DNA of 5,747 bases from an uncultured Aliterella sp. (GCA_905479905.1 CAJQOK010000138.1:1-5747); one strand, 5' to 3'; counted from the first letter of the stretch, positions 1 through 5,567 are shown. Notes: generated from the sequence alone by a model not told the origin. Numbers and translations are program-made.

Positions 1-308
1 CCGCTCATGGTATCGGGCATAGTCAAAATTAAGCGATACCCTCTAGCGGCGGCGGTCATGGCTAGAGCAATTCCTGTATTGCCTGAAGTTGGTTCTACTA
101 ATATTGTCTTCCCAGGACTAATTAGTTTTTCTTGTTCGGCGGCATTAATCATACTCACGCCAATTCGATCTTTGACGGAGGAGGAAGGATTCATGCCTTC
201 AAGTTTCACCACAATTTGCGCTACACACCCCTCCGCTTGGGGAATGTGGTTTAACTGCACTAAAGGAGTGCGACCGACTAATTCTGTAATATCGCGAGCA
301 ATACGCAT
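1..308 (-). CDS. cysK: Cysteine synthase A (O-acetylserine sulfhydrylase), N-terminal 102 residues; truncated by the left window edge
   Basis: CysK is a cytoplasmic PLP enzyme that makes L-cysteine from O-acetylserine and sulfide, the last step of assimilatory sulfate reduction. The reverse strand translates from ATG at 308-306 as [20 protein letters not shown], the standard start of bacterial CysK. The PLP Schiff-base lysine is K46 in SSVKDRIG (residues 43-50), and the substrate-binding loop PTSGNTG is at 73-79. The reading frame stays open to base 1, so roughly two thirds of a usual ~320-residue protein lies outside the window. No clear Shine-Dalgarno precedes the ATG. The gene follows the Rrf2 regulator by 73 bp on the same strand with no terminator between, which suggests co-transcription. 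Family assignment is secure. CysK versus the closely related CysM rests on the N-terminal match only. Confidence 0.95.
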   Translation of the reverse strand, partial: MRIARDITELVGRTPLVQLNHIPQAEGCVAQIVVKLEGMNPSSSVKDRIGVSMINAAEQEKLISPGKTILVEPTSGNTGIALAMTAAARGYRLILTMPDTMS

Positions 309-350
309 AGTCTTAGTTAGTTGTGTTTATTGGGTAACGAGCTATTCAAC

Positions 351-387
351 AGTAGGTTTTAATCTAAAAATTACTCCTACTTTAGAT
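351..387 (-). other. Two overlapping inverted repeats between the Rrf2 gene stop and cysK
   Basis: AGTAGG (351-356) pairs with CCTACT (376-381), and ATCTAAA (362-368) pairs with TTTAGAT (381-387). The arms interleave and share base 381, so in the minus-strand transcript the two stems are either alternatives or a pseudoknot. The regulator's stop codon (384-382) lies inside the second stem. Neither is GC-rich or followed by a U tract, so this is not an intrinsic terminator. Function unknown; the short arms in AT-rich DNA could be chance. Confidence 0.3.
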
Positions 388-822
388 GTAATACATTAAA
401 TTTAATTGCTTTCTGGCCGAGCGCTGATCGCAAAGATTCTGAAGCGTATAGTTGTGTAAAACTAAGTCCAAAGCTTGCCGTGCTTCATTCCAGATTTCTT
501 GAATTACCGAACTTTCCAACGTTTTAGGATTACCTTCTTCCTCTGTTGAAGAATTAGAGTTTAATCCCTCCAAGCATCCCATCACCTCCAATAGGGTAAT
601 TTTCCAAGGTTCTCTTGCCAGGATGTAACCACCTTTTGCCCCCCGTTGACTTTTTACTATCCCCCCACGCCTTAAGGTTGCTAGTAATTGCTCTAAGTAG
701 CGATCGGGGATATTTTGTTCGGCGGCAATTTGCCTAATTTGTAGTGGTTCGCCGCCATCATAGTGACTTGCTAGTTCTAGTAAAGCAAGCAAGGCATATT
801 CAGATTTACAAGAGATTTCCAC
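382..822 (-). CDS. Rrf2-family transcriptional regulator, CymR-like (no Fe-S cysteine triad)
   Basis: This is a winged-helix dimeric DNA-binding protein. With the GTG at 822-820 it is 146 residues and begins MEISCKSEYALLALLELA, which aligns register for register with the start of Bacillus CymR as I recall it. A TTG at 828-826 would add two residues; a stop codon (TAG, 882-880) with no ATG in between prevents a longer start. The helix-turn-helix spans about 27-56 (IAAEQNIPDRYLEQLL is the core) and the wing carries RGAKGGY (60-66). IscR binds 2Fe-2S through three clustered cysteines around 92-104; here that segment is an acidic Ser/Glu linker, and the only cysteines are 5, 83 and 131. The protein ends in LMYYI with a free terminal isoleucine. 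It lies directly upstream of cysK. I infer a regulator of cysteine or sulfur metabolism, probably autoregulatory. The family is certain; the role is inferred. Confidence 0.93.
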   Translation of the reverse strand: MEISCKSEYALLALLELASHYDGGEPLQIRQIAAEQNIPDRYLEQLLATLRRGGIVKSQRGAKGGYILAREPWKITLLEVMGCLEGLNSNSSTEEEGNPKTLESSVIQEIWNEARQALDLVLHNYTLQNLCDQRSARKQLNLMYYI

Positions 823-873
823 AGGCAAAAATGAGCGCGAAAGATAATTAAATTTGTGATCGGCTTCATTCTC

Positions 874-879
874 ATTATA
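874..879 (-). promoter_or_regulatory. Candidate -10 box of the Rrf2-cysK transcription unit
   Basis: On the minus strand this is a perfect TATAAT, about 52 nt upstream of the GTG start. No good -35 hexamer is found at 16-18 nt (the best is CAAACC at 902-897), which would suit a promoter needing an activator or one of modest strength. It is the only consensus-quality -10 box between the porin terminator and the gene. Confidence 0.45.
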
Positions 880-887
880 CTACGGTT

Positions 888-898
888 CTCCACTGGGG
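888..898. promoter_or_regulatory. Imperfect palindrome between -35 and -10, possible operator
   Basis: The 11-mer CTCCACTGGGG has dyad symmetry at four of its five paired positions (core CCACTGG, symmetric about its centre). It lies 9 bp upstream of the TATAAT, inside the promoter spacer, where a bound repressor would block RNA polymerase. Rrf2 proteins commonly repress their own operons, so it is a reasonable autoregulatory site. The dyad is short and I see no second copy that would prove it. Confidence 0.22.
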
Positions 899-957
899 TT
901 TGCTAGTTTAATTAAAAGTAGTAATTTTTTCTTGGTGTAGCTTTGCGGTACAAAAGA

Positions 958-983
958 AAAACCCCGCAACTAGGCGGGGTTTT
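958..983. terminator. Bidirectional intrinsic terminator of the porin gene
   Basis: AAAACCCCGC (958-967) and GCGGGGTTTT (974-983) form a perfect 10-bp stem with a 6-nt loop. Read on the minus strand it lies 26 nt past the porin stop codon and is followed by a T-rich tract (TTTTTCTTTT counting the end of the stem), which fits a factor-independent terminator. It should insulate the Rrf2-cysK unit from porin transcription. Confidence 0.88.
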
Positions 984-1009
984 GAGCATTCAAGTAAACT
1001 TTACCTGGT

Positions 1010-2806
1010 TTAGAAAGTAAATGTTGTTCTTAGAGTACCAATTACTATGTCCTCACGAGGTCCACTTTGACCCGGAGCGGTTAACCAGATTACACCAGGA
1101 GTAAGAGAGATGTTATCGGTTAACTGGTACTTGTAAAAGCCTTCAATGTGGTAGCCATAGTCAGTATCGTAGTTGCCAGCGCCCGGAACATCAATGTCTC
1201 TTAGCGTCGGTTCCACCCCAGCAATAATCCCTAGCACACTACCTTCTTTGCCCAAATCTGGGAAAGAAACCCCCAAAGCATAACTCCAAACATCTGCACT
1301 ACCAACATCGATTAGCTCAACATCGGTTTTTGTTACCCAGCCGCTAATTGAAATGCGATCGCTTAACCGTAAAGCAGCCGATAATCCATAAGAATCGGTA
1401 CTTAGCTTTGCTCGTCCGCCTAAAAGTAAGCTAGGATCGTTTGCCTGAGCCGAACCTTCCACCGGGGAACCAATAGCTCTAGAGGCGGAACTACCAAGGT
1501 CAAAAATCCCGTCCCCTGCGTTGTGGTAGCCTCTTACATAGGTTGCAGCAAGCCCAAAGCGATCGCCTAAGTTAAAGTTGATTTGTGCCAACGCACTAAA
1601 GTCGCCGTTAACAAAGCCCAAGTCTCCATCAACTCCAGCAAATTCCTCATCTGTACCGGTGGTACTGATTCTACCAGGACTATTACCATTATCAGCAAAA
1701 TAGCCCAAACTAATCGATGTCGCACCTAACACCCCACGTTCTCCAAAGGGAATGCTTATGCCGCCACCAGCACCGCCACCAATGTTATAAATTGGGTTGT
1801 GTTCGGCAAATACAGAAAGCGCACCATTTCCCCCAGTAAAACCTTCAAAGTAAGGGTTCAGTGTTGGCACAAAGTCAGAGTAAATTCCCCCAACCGCAGC
1901 AAGATAAACGCGAACTTTACTGAGTGAAAATTCGTAAGCTGCCCAGTCCAAGAAGACACTATTATTTGTTGAAGGTGCAAGGTTAAACGTTTGCAGTCCT
2001 TCAAAAGTTCCTCCTGTCGCAAAGGTTTGGGCGTTACCTGCCGCTAGACGAGTATGTAAAATATCTGTCCCGGTAAAGCTGCTTTGAAATTCAAGACGCG
2101 CGCGCGCTTGCAATACAGTATTATTTTCATCGCCTGCCGTTTCACCAAAGGCATCGGTAACGGCGGCAACTACTTCACCCAGTAACTTAGTAGTAGTAGA
2201 AAATTGATTTGCTTCTAATTCGGCGGTGACAGCTTCTACACTATCTACTCTGCCGCGCAAGGTTGCAAGCTCTGTTGCAAATTCTTCTTGTAGCCTTTGC
2301 AATGTGGCTAAGTCTTCTCGTTTCACTGCGTCGGCGGTGGCGGTGGCAATTAATTCATTAACCCGATCTAAACAAGCATTTAAGCCTGCTGCAAATTCGT
2401 ATCTTGTGGTGGCTCTATTTCCTCGGTATGTGCCGTCAGGATAACCTGCTATACACCCATAGCGCTCTACCAATGATTGCAATGCCTGGAATGCCCAATC
2501 TGTTGGTTGTACATCTGATAATTGCGATACCGATGTTACTTGAGCAAGGCTGTTGTCTCCTTTACCTTCATTACCATAAGTATTTATCTGGTTTAAAGCA
2601 TCAACAGAGGGTGTCTGGGCTTCTACGCTTGTCTGAGCAATCTTTAACTCTGTTTCTGCTGCTATTGGTTCTAATAAATTAGTTTCAGCTATTTTTATCT
2701 CGTTTGTCGGTGCAACATCTGTCGCCATTGCAACGGGCGCGATCGCCACAGATGCACCTATCAATGCTGGGTACAACAGTAGAGCTTGCCAAAATATCTT
2801 AGACAT
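1010..2806 (-). CDS. Cyanobacterial iron-uptake-type outer-membrane porin (SLH domain plus OprB-like barrel)
   Basis: This 598-residue outer-membrane channel belongs to the SomA/SomB/Slr1841-like group, which passes small solutes and inorganic ions, including iron, in cyanobacteria. It has a Sec signal peptide at about 1-28 ending in VAMA before TD, then a low-complexity linker (29-90). A single S-layer-homology domain follows at about 91-152 (LSDVQPTDWAFQAL, GYPDGTYRGNRATTRYEF), with a cysteine pair at 118 and 145; in this family SLH anchors the barrel to peptidoglycan-linked polysaccharide. A coiled-coil segment comes next (about 162-200). The Gly/aromatic-rich barrel runs from about 205 and ends TTFTF, with the terminal Phe expected of a BAM-inserted protein. 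Length is normal for the family. The ATG has a good ribosome binding site (GAGGA, 7-nt spacer). The transported substrate cannot be read from the sequence. Confidence 0.93.
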   Translation of the reverse strand: MSKIFWQALLLYPALIGASVAIAPVAMATDVAPTNEIKIAETNLLEPIAAETELKIAQTSVEAQTPSVDALNQINTYGNEGKGDNSLAQVTSVSQLSDVQPTDWAFQALQSLVERYGCIAGYPDGTYRGNRATTRYEFAAGLNACLDRVNELIATATADAVKREDLATLQRLQEEFATELATLRGRVDSVEAVTAELEANQFSTTTKLLGEVVAAVTDAFGETAGDENNTVLQARARLEFQSSFTGTDILHTRLAAGNAQTFATGGTFEGLQTFNLAPSTNNSVFLDWAAYEFSLSKVRVYLAAVGGIYSDFVPTLNPYFEGFTGGNGALSVFAEHNPIYNIGGGAGGGISIPFGERGVLGATSISLGYFADNGNSPGRISTTGTDEEFAGVDGDLGFVNGDFSALAQINFNLGDRFGLAATYVRGYHNAGDGIFDLGSSASRAIGSPVEGSAQANDPSLLLGGRAKLSTDSYGLSAALRLSDRISISGWVTKTDVELIDVGSADVWSYALGVSFPDLGKEGSVLGIIAGVEPTLRDIDVPGAGNYDTDYGYHIEGFYKYQLTDNISLTPGVIWLTAPGQSGPREDIVIGTLRTTFTF

Positions 2807-2813
2807 TGTTTAT

Positions 2814-2818
2814 TCCTC
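2814..2818 (-). promoter_or_regulatory. Ribosome binding site of the porin gene
   Basis: On the minus strand this is GAGGA, 7 nt before the ATG at 2806. It is the clearest Shine-Dalgarno in the window and fixes the porin start. Most other genes here lack one, consistent with high translation of an abundant outer-membrane protein. Confidence 0.75.
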
Positions 2819-2848
2819 ACACCTTTAACTAAAAAAATTATCCATTGC

Positions 2849-2870
2849 TGACGGGTAGACCGTCTGTCAA
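2849..2870 (-). promoter_or_regulatory. Dyad next to a perfect TTGACA in the porin upstream region
   Basis: GACGG (2850-2854) and CCGTC (2860-2864) form an inverted repeat with a 5-nt centre. On the minus strand it follows immediately after a consensus TTGACA (2870-2865). A -10-like GATAAT begins 22 nt after that hexamer, which is too long for a normal promoter. The dyad could be an operator in a stretched promoter or a hairpin in the porin leader RNA. Confidence 0.3.
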
Positions 2871-2906
2871 TTTACTTACACTTCAAGCAGGAGCCACACT
2901 AGGAAA

Positions 2907-2935
2907 ATTCTATAGTTAAGTTATTACAACGTAAA
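2907..2935 (-). promoter_or_regulatory. Candidate sigma-70-type promoter of the porin gene
   Basis: On the minus strand, TTTACG (2935-2930) and TAGAAT (2912-2907) are separated by 17 nt, matching the consensus at 4/6 and 5/6 positions. It would give a leader of roughly 95 nt that includes the dyad at 2849-2870 and the GAGGA site. In AT-rich intergenic DNA such matches arise by chance, so confidence is limited. Confidence 0.35.
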
Positions 2936-3027
2936 GCTTAATTAAGCAGAAATTAACATCCCATGATTTAAGGAAGATTAAAACACTATCTTTAAGTTTT
3001 TTTGTATCTTAAATAACAAATTAATTT

Positions 3028-3060
3028 AACCAAGCATGGTTTTATTATCCTTGCTTGGTT
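3028..3060 (-). terminator. Hairpin downstream of the SPOR-like gene, probable terminator
   Basis: AACCAAGCA (3028-3036) pairs with TGCTTGGTT (3052-3060). After a T-T mismatch, a further GG/CC pair closes a 9-nt AT-rich loop. It lies 31 nt past the SPOR-like stop codon. The tract after it on the minus strand (AAATTAATTTG) is U-poor, so termination may be weak and some read-through into the porin is possible. Confidence 0.55.
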
Positions 3061-3091
3061 TAATATAGCTCTAAGTATTCAACTAAGATCA

Positions 3092-3589
3092 TTATTGAGT
3101 AATTGTCGGAACCACGACAGAATACAACTTCGATTTGTCGGTATTTAATTTGACTTCTGTAGCAGTAGTCAAATTAAGTAAGTGAGGAGTGATACCAATA
3201 TTTTGCAATTTTTGGGCGAGGTTAGTAGCATTTAATTCTTTGCTAAAAACTCCAGCTTGAATGACAAATTTGCCTTGAAGCTGTTTTCTAAAAGCCGTTG
3301 GAATCGTTTGCTTAATTTGTTCTAATTGAGTTGGATTAGCATCGTCGATATAAACTAAGTAACTATCAAATTTTTGATTAATAGCCAAATCGGGTACGCG
3401 AAAATCAAGATCGCGGGGAACAAACACTTCTTCAAGCACTTGCGGGTTAGACTTATTTAGTTGGGGTGGTGCAGGCAAGGTATCAACCACAGTTTCAGAC
3501 TTCGCCAACTGTGGAGGAGAAATTGCTACCAATACTCCTAATAAAAATTGACAGCCAAAAAAGACGGTAATTTGATTTATCCGATTCAT
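3092..3589 (-). CDS. Secreted or membrane-anchored SPOR-like hypothetical protein
   Basis: This 165-residue protein has a hydrophobic N-terminal segment (about 7-25) that looks like a signal peptide or single membrane anchor. A Pro-rich linker (about 33-60) follows, then a C-terminal region resembling a SPOR repeat: GKFVIQAGVFSKELNATNLA (106-125) and KLQNIGITPHLL (127-138), the beta-strand/helix pattern of SPOR domains. SPOR domains bind peptidoglycan glycan strands lacking stem peptides, typically at division septa, so a periplasmic cell-wall-associated role is likely. The ATG at 3589-3587 has no visible Shine-Dalgarno. It lies 285 bp upstream of the porin on the same strand with a hairpin between, so it is probably a separate unit. 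Only half of a canonical ~70-residue SPOR domain is convincing by eye. The specific function is unknown. Confidence 0.8.
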   Translation of the reverse strand: MNRINQITVFFGCQFLLGVLVAISPPQLAKSETVVDTLPAPPQLNKSNPQVLEEVFVPRDLDFRVPDLAINQKFDSYLVYIDDANPTQLEQIKQTIPTAFRKQLQGKFVIQAGVFSKELNATNLAQKLQNIGITPHLLNLTTATEVKLNTDKSKLYSVVVPTITQ

Positions 3590-3685
3590 GTTCGAGGATT
3601 AATTAGGTAATAGAGGTATAAAAGTGCGATGCTTATCTTTTTAAGCTCATGAATAATCAGACTGTAAAAATAACAATAGGTTTCT

Positions 3686-3701
3686 TTGAATTGCTATTCA
3701 A
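3686..3701. promoter_or_regulatory. Inverted repeat TTGAAT-N4-ATTCAA, possible operator
   Basis: A perfect 6-bp dyad with a 4-bp centre (TGCT) lies about 140 bp upstream of mnmA and 97 bp upstream of the SPOR-like start. The size suits a helix-turn-helix regulator half-site pair; as RNA it would extend to 8 pairs with a G-U. No regulator can be named. Confidence 0.25.
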
Positions 3702-3742
3702 GGGCAATTTCTCGGAAAAATTTAGTCAGCAAAGAATTATTA

Positions 3743-3776
3743 GCAAAAATACTCCGTAAATACACGGTGTTTTTGC
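3743..3776. other. Long imperfect hairpin upstream of mnmA
   Basis: GCAAAAATACTCCGT (3743-3757) and ACGGTGTTTTTGC (3764-3776) fold over a 6-nt loop into a stem with CCGT/ACGG next to the loop, CA/TG after a T-T mismatch, four A-T pairs and a closing GC, with small bulges. It ends 66 nt before the mnmA ATG. It could terminate stray transcription or sit in the mnmA leader RNA; the run of T is inside the stem, so it is not a classic terminator for mnmA-sense transcripts. Confidence 0.35.
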
Positions 3777-3842
3777 CTAGTTTCACTGCTGTGATGGAAA
3801 GTGTTAACTTAGAACATAGTCCCGGCATTTGGGTAGACAAGT

Positions 3843-4898
3843 ATGAACAAAGTTGCGATCGGTTTATCTGGTGGCGTAGATAGCTCCACCGCCGCCGCTA
3901 TTTTGCAAAGTCGCGGTTATGAAGTTGTAGGTTTGACTCTTTGGTTAATGAAAGGCAAAGGGCAATGTTGCTCTGAAGGTATGGTTGATGCGGCGGAGCT
4001 TTGCGAACAATTAGGCATTCCCCATCATGTAGTTGATAGCCGAGAAGTGTTTGCGGCAAATATCATCGATTACTTAGTTGCAGGTTACAGCGAAGGAATT
4101 ACACCCTTGCCTTGCTCGGCTTGCAACAAGTCAGTAAAGTTTGGCCCTATGGTTAAATATGCCCGTGAAGAATTGGGCATTGACAAAATTGCCACAGGTC
4201 ACTACGCCCAAATTACTTATAATGAGACATCGGGGCGTTATCAGTTGCGTAGAGCCGTAGATCGCCACAAAGATCAGTCTTACTTTTTATACGATCTCAG
4301 TCAAGAAATGTTAGCTTCTTCAGTATTTCCATTAGGGGAATACGTCAAAGCCGAAACCCGGCTTATTGCAGCTTCTTACGGGCTAAAAACGGCGGATAAA
4401 GCCGAAAGTCAAGACTTGTGCTTAGTAGAAACTCACGGCTCAATGCAATCGTTTTTAGATAAATATATTGCCCCCAAAAAAGGCGATATTGTTGACTTGG
4501 AAGGCAAAGTATTAGGTCAACACGACGGCGTACATCATTACACCATTGGACAGCGTAAAGGGCTAGGAATCGCTGCGCCAGAGGCGTTGTATGTGGTGGG
4601 GTTGGATGCCGTTAGTAATAAAGTAGTTGTGGGCGATCGCACCTGCGCTGATAAGTCCGAATGTACCGCGAACCGAGTCAACTGGGTAAGTATTGATACA
4701 CCAACTGCGCCAATTCGCGCTGAAGTTCAGATACGTTATCGTTCTAGTGCTGTACCCGTGACGGTTATTCCTTTAGAATGCGATCGCGTCAAGTTAGTAT
4801 TTGACGAGCCGCAATTTAGCATTACTCCTGGTCAAGCGGCAGTTTGGTACGATGGCGATGTCGTTATAGGTGGCGGGATTATTGAAAAGCAGACGTGA
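3843..4898 (+). CDS. mnmA: tRNA-specific 2-thiouridylase MnmA
   Basis: MnmA activates U34 of tRNA-Lys, -Glu and -Gln by adenylation and installs the 2-thio group, using sulfur that originates from cysteine desulfurase. The protein is 351 residues, normal for the family. The ATP-pyrophosphatase P-loop SGGVDSS is at 9-15, followed by GHYAQ (119-123) and KDQSYFLY (143-150). The nucleophile cysteine is C94 in [12 protein letters not shown] (90-101), and the second active-site cysteine is C193 in SQDLC (189-193). The central-domain signature [10 protein letters not shown] is at 233-242, and the C-terminal beta-barrel follows (about 270-348). C91 lies two residues before C94's predecessor, giving a CxxC plus C arrangement. 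The start is firm because a TAG lies three codons upstream in frame. There is no Shine-Dalgarno. A strong terminator follows, so it is probably transcribed alone. Confidence 0.97.
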   Translation: MNKVAIGLSGGVDSSTAAAILQSRGYEVVGLTLWLMKGKGQCCSEGMVDAAELCEQLGIPHHVVDSREVFAANIIDYLVAGYSEGITPLPCSACNKSVKFGPMVKYAREELGIDKIATGHYAQITYNETSGRYQLRRAVDRHKDQSYFLYDLSQEMLASSVFPLGEYVKAETRLIAASYGLKTADKAESQDLCLVETHGSMQSFLDKYIAPKKGDIVDLEGKVLGQHDGVHHYTIGQRKGLGIAAPEALYVVGLDAVSNKVVVGDRTCADKSECTANRVNWVSIDTPTAPIRAEVQIRYRSSAVPVTVIPLECDRVKLVFDEPQFSITPGQAAVWYDGDVVIGGGIIEKQT

Positions 4899-4920
4899 AA
4901 TTATCAAGCAAATTTTTAGG

Positions 4921-4952
4921 AGGTAAACAGTAATTTGTTTACCTTTTTTTTT
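4921..4952 (+). terminator. Intrinsic terminator of mnmA
   Basis: AGGTAAACA (4921-4929) and TGTTTACCT (4936-4944) form a perfect 9-bp stem with a 6-nt loop, followed by nine consecutive T (4944-4952). It starts 22 nt after the mnmA stop. The AGGAGG at 4918-4923 resembles a ribosome binding site but is part of this hairpin and lies too far from the next ATG. Confidence 0.9.
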
Positions 4953-4982
4953 GCTAAAGTAGCTACAAAATAATTTCCCACT

Positions 4983-5567
4983 ATGGCAAAATCTGATGAA
5001 AAATTAAAAACTATTTATGCAAGCGATCGCAACCAGTGGCGAGCATGGTTAGAGAAAAATTACTGTACATCCCTCTGTGTATGGCTTGTATATTACAAAG
5101 TAAAAAGTAGTAAGCCAAGCGTTCGATATAGCGAAGCGGTAAAAGAAGCCTTAGGTTTTGGTTGGATTGATAGTAAAGTAAAATCCTTAGACGAAGAACG
5201 TTATATGCAAGTATTTACACCCCGAAAACCAAAAAGTGTATGGTCAAAATTAAATAAGCAATATATTGAAGAACTTATAGCGCAAGGTTTGATGACGGAG
5301 GCGGGTTTTGAGAAAATTGAAGTAGCAAAGCAAAATGGCTCGTGGTACAAGTTAGATGCGATCGAACAGTTGATTATTCCAGCAGATTTGAACCAAGCCT
5401 TAACAGTCAATGAAACTGCTAACAAATATTTTGAGTTATTTAGCAACTCATCCAAAAAAAATATTCTCAGTTGGGTTGAAAATGCCAAACGCCCAGAGAC
5501 AAGATTAAAAAGAATTGAGCAAACGATAATTTCAGCAACGCAGAACAAAAATCCCCTGGTTCGATGA
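4983..5567 (+). CDS. YdeI/OmdA-family protein (bacteriocin-protection family, COG4430-like)
   Basis: This is a soluble 194-residue protein with no signal peptide or membrane segment. The N-terminal part has the family core EAVKEALGFGWIDSKVKSLD (51-70) followed by RYMQVFTPRKPKSVWSKLN (73-91). The C-terminal part carries the OmdA-type element KKNILSWVENAKRPETRLKR (158-177). Family members are linked in the literature to OmpD abundance, bacteriocin tolerance or peptide stress, but the biochemical activity is unknown, so no function should be assumed here. It is Lys-rich and visibly more AT-rich than mnmA, although it holds one HIP1 site, so any transfer would not be very recent. No Shine-Dalgarno or good promoter is seen after the mnmA terminator. 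The ATG is the natural start, giving the usual family length. Confidence 0.88.
   Translation: MAKSDEKLKTIYASDRNQWRAWLEKNYCTSLCVWLVYYKVKSSKPSVRYSEAVKEALGFGWIDSKVKSLDEERYMQVFTPRKPKSVWSKLNKQYIEELIAQGLMTEAGFEKIEVAKQNGSWYKLDAIEQLIIPADLNQALTVNETANKYFELFSNSSKKNILSWVENAKRPETRLKRIEQTIISATQNKNPLVR

Larger units (their letters stand above)
3590..3842. other. Divergent intergenic region between the SPOR-like gene and mnmA, rich in dyads
   Basis: These 253 bp hold the promoters of two divergent genes, but I see no convincing -35/-10 pair for either. They contain three inverted repeats: GCTTA/TAAGC (3631-3646), TTGAAT/ATTCAA (3686-3701) and a long imperfect hairpin (3743-3776). A 65-codon TTG-initiated frame (3686-3883) crosses it and overlaps mnmA in another frame; I do not regard it as a gene. 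An in-frame TAG at 3834-3836 prevents any upstream extension of mnmA. Confidence 0.6.
1355..5030. repeat. Dispersed HIP1 octamers (GCGATCGC), six copies
   Basis: Perfect copies lie at 1355-1362, 1559-1566, 2739-2746, 4633-4640, 4780-4787 and 5023-5030. All fall within coding sequence (three in the porin gene, two in mnmA, one in the YdeI-family gene). About one per kb is far above random expectation and is a known signature of most cyanobacterial genomes. The span given covers first to last copy, not a continuous array. Confidence 0.95.

Noticed and set aside
7..399. 130-codon open frame on the plus strand
   Set aside because: It is antisense to cysK and the end of the Rrf2 gene, both of which are clearly real by motif content. 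The translation has no recognisable family.
309..898. Shared motif AACC-N7-AAT-N-AG upstream of both the Rrf2 gene and cysK as a common operator
   Set aside because: Only 9 of 17 positions agree between hand-aligned AT-rich stretches and no symmetry is shared, so it is within what chance alignment gives.
2226..2682. Two plus-strand open frames of 72 and 92 codons
   Set aside because: They lie antisense to the SLH and coiled-coil regions of the porin and resemble no protein; they arise from the composition of the opposite strand.
2895..2935. Fur box upstream of the iron-type porin
   Set aside because: The AT-rich segment around TAATAACTTAACTATAG has too few matches to the 19-bp Fur consensus to call by eye.
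3686..3883. 65-codon frame starting at TTG and overlapping mnmA by 41 bp
   Set aside because: It has a rare start inside an inverted repeat, no ribosome binding site and no recognisable motif, and its end is dictated by the mnmA sequence in another frame. A short unknown gene cannot be wholly excluded.
4918..4923. AGGAGG as a ribosome binding site for the YdeI-family gene
   Set aside because: It is about 60 nt from the ATG at 4983 and is built into the mnmA terminator stem.
5201..5548. 115-codon open frame on the minus strand
   Set aside because: It is antisense to the YdeI-family gene, whose conserved motifs support the plus strand.
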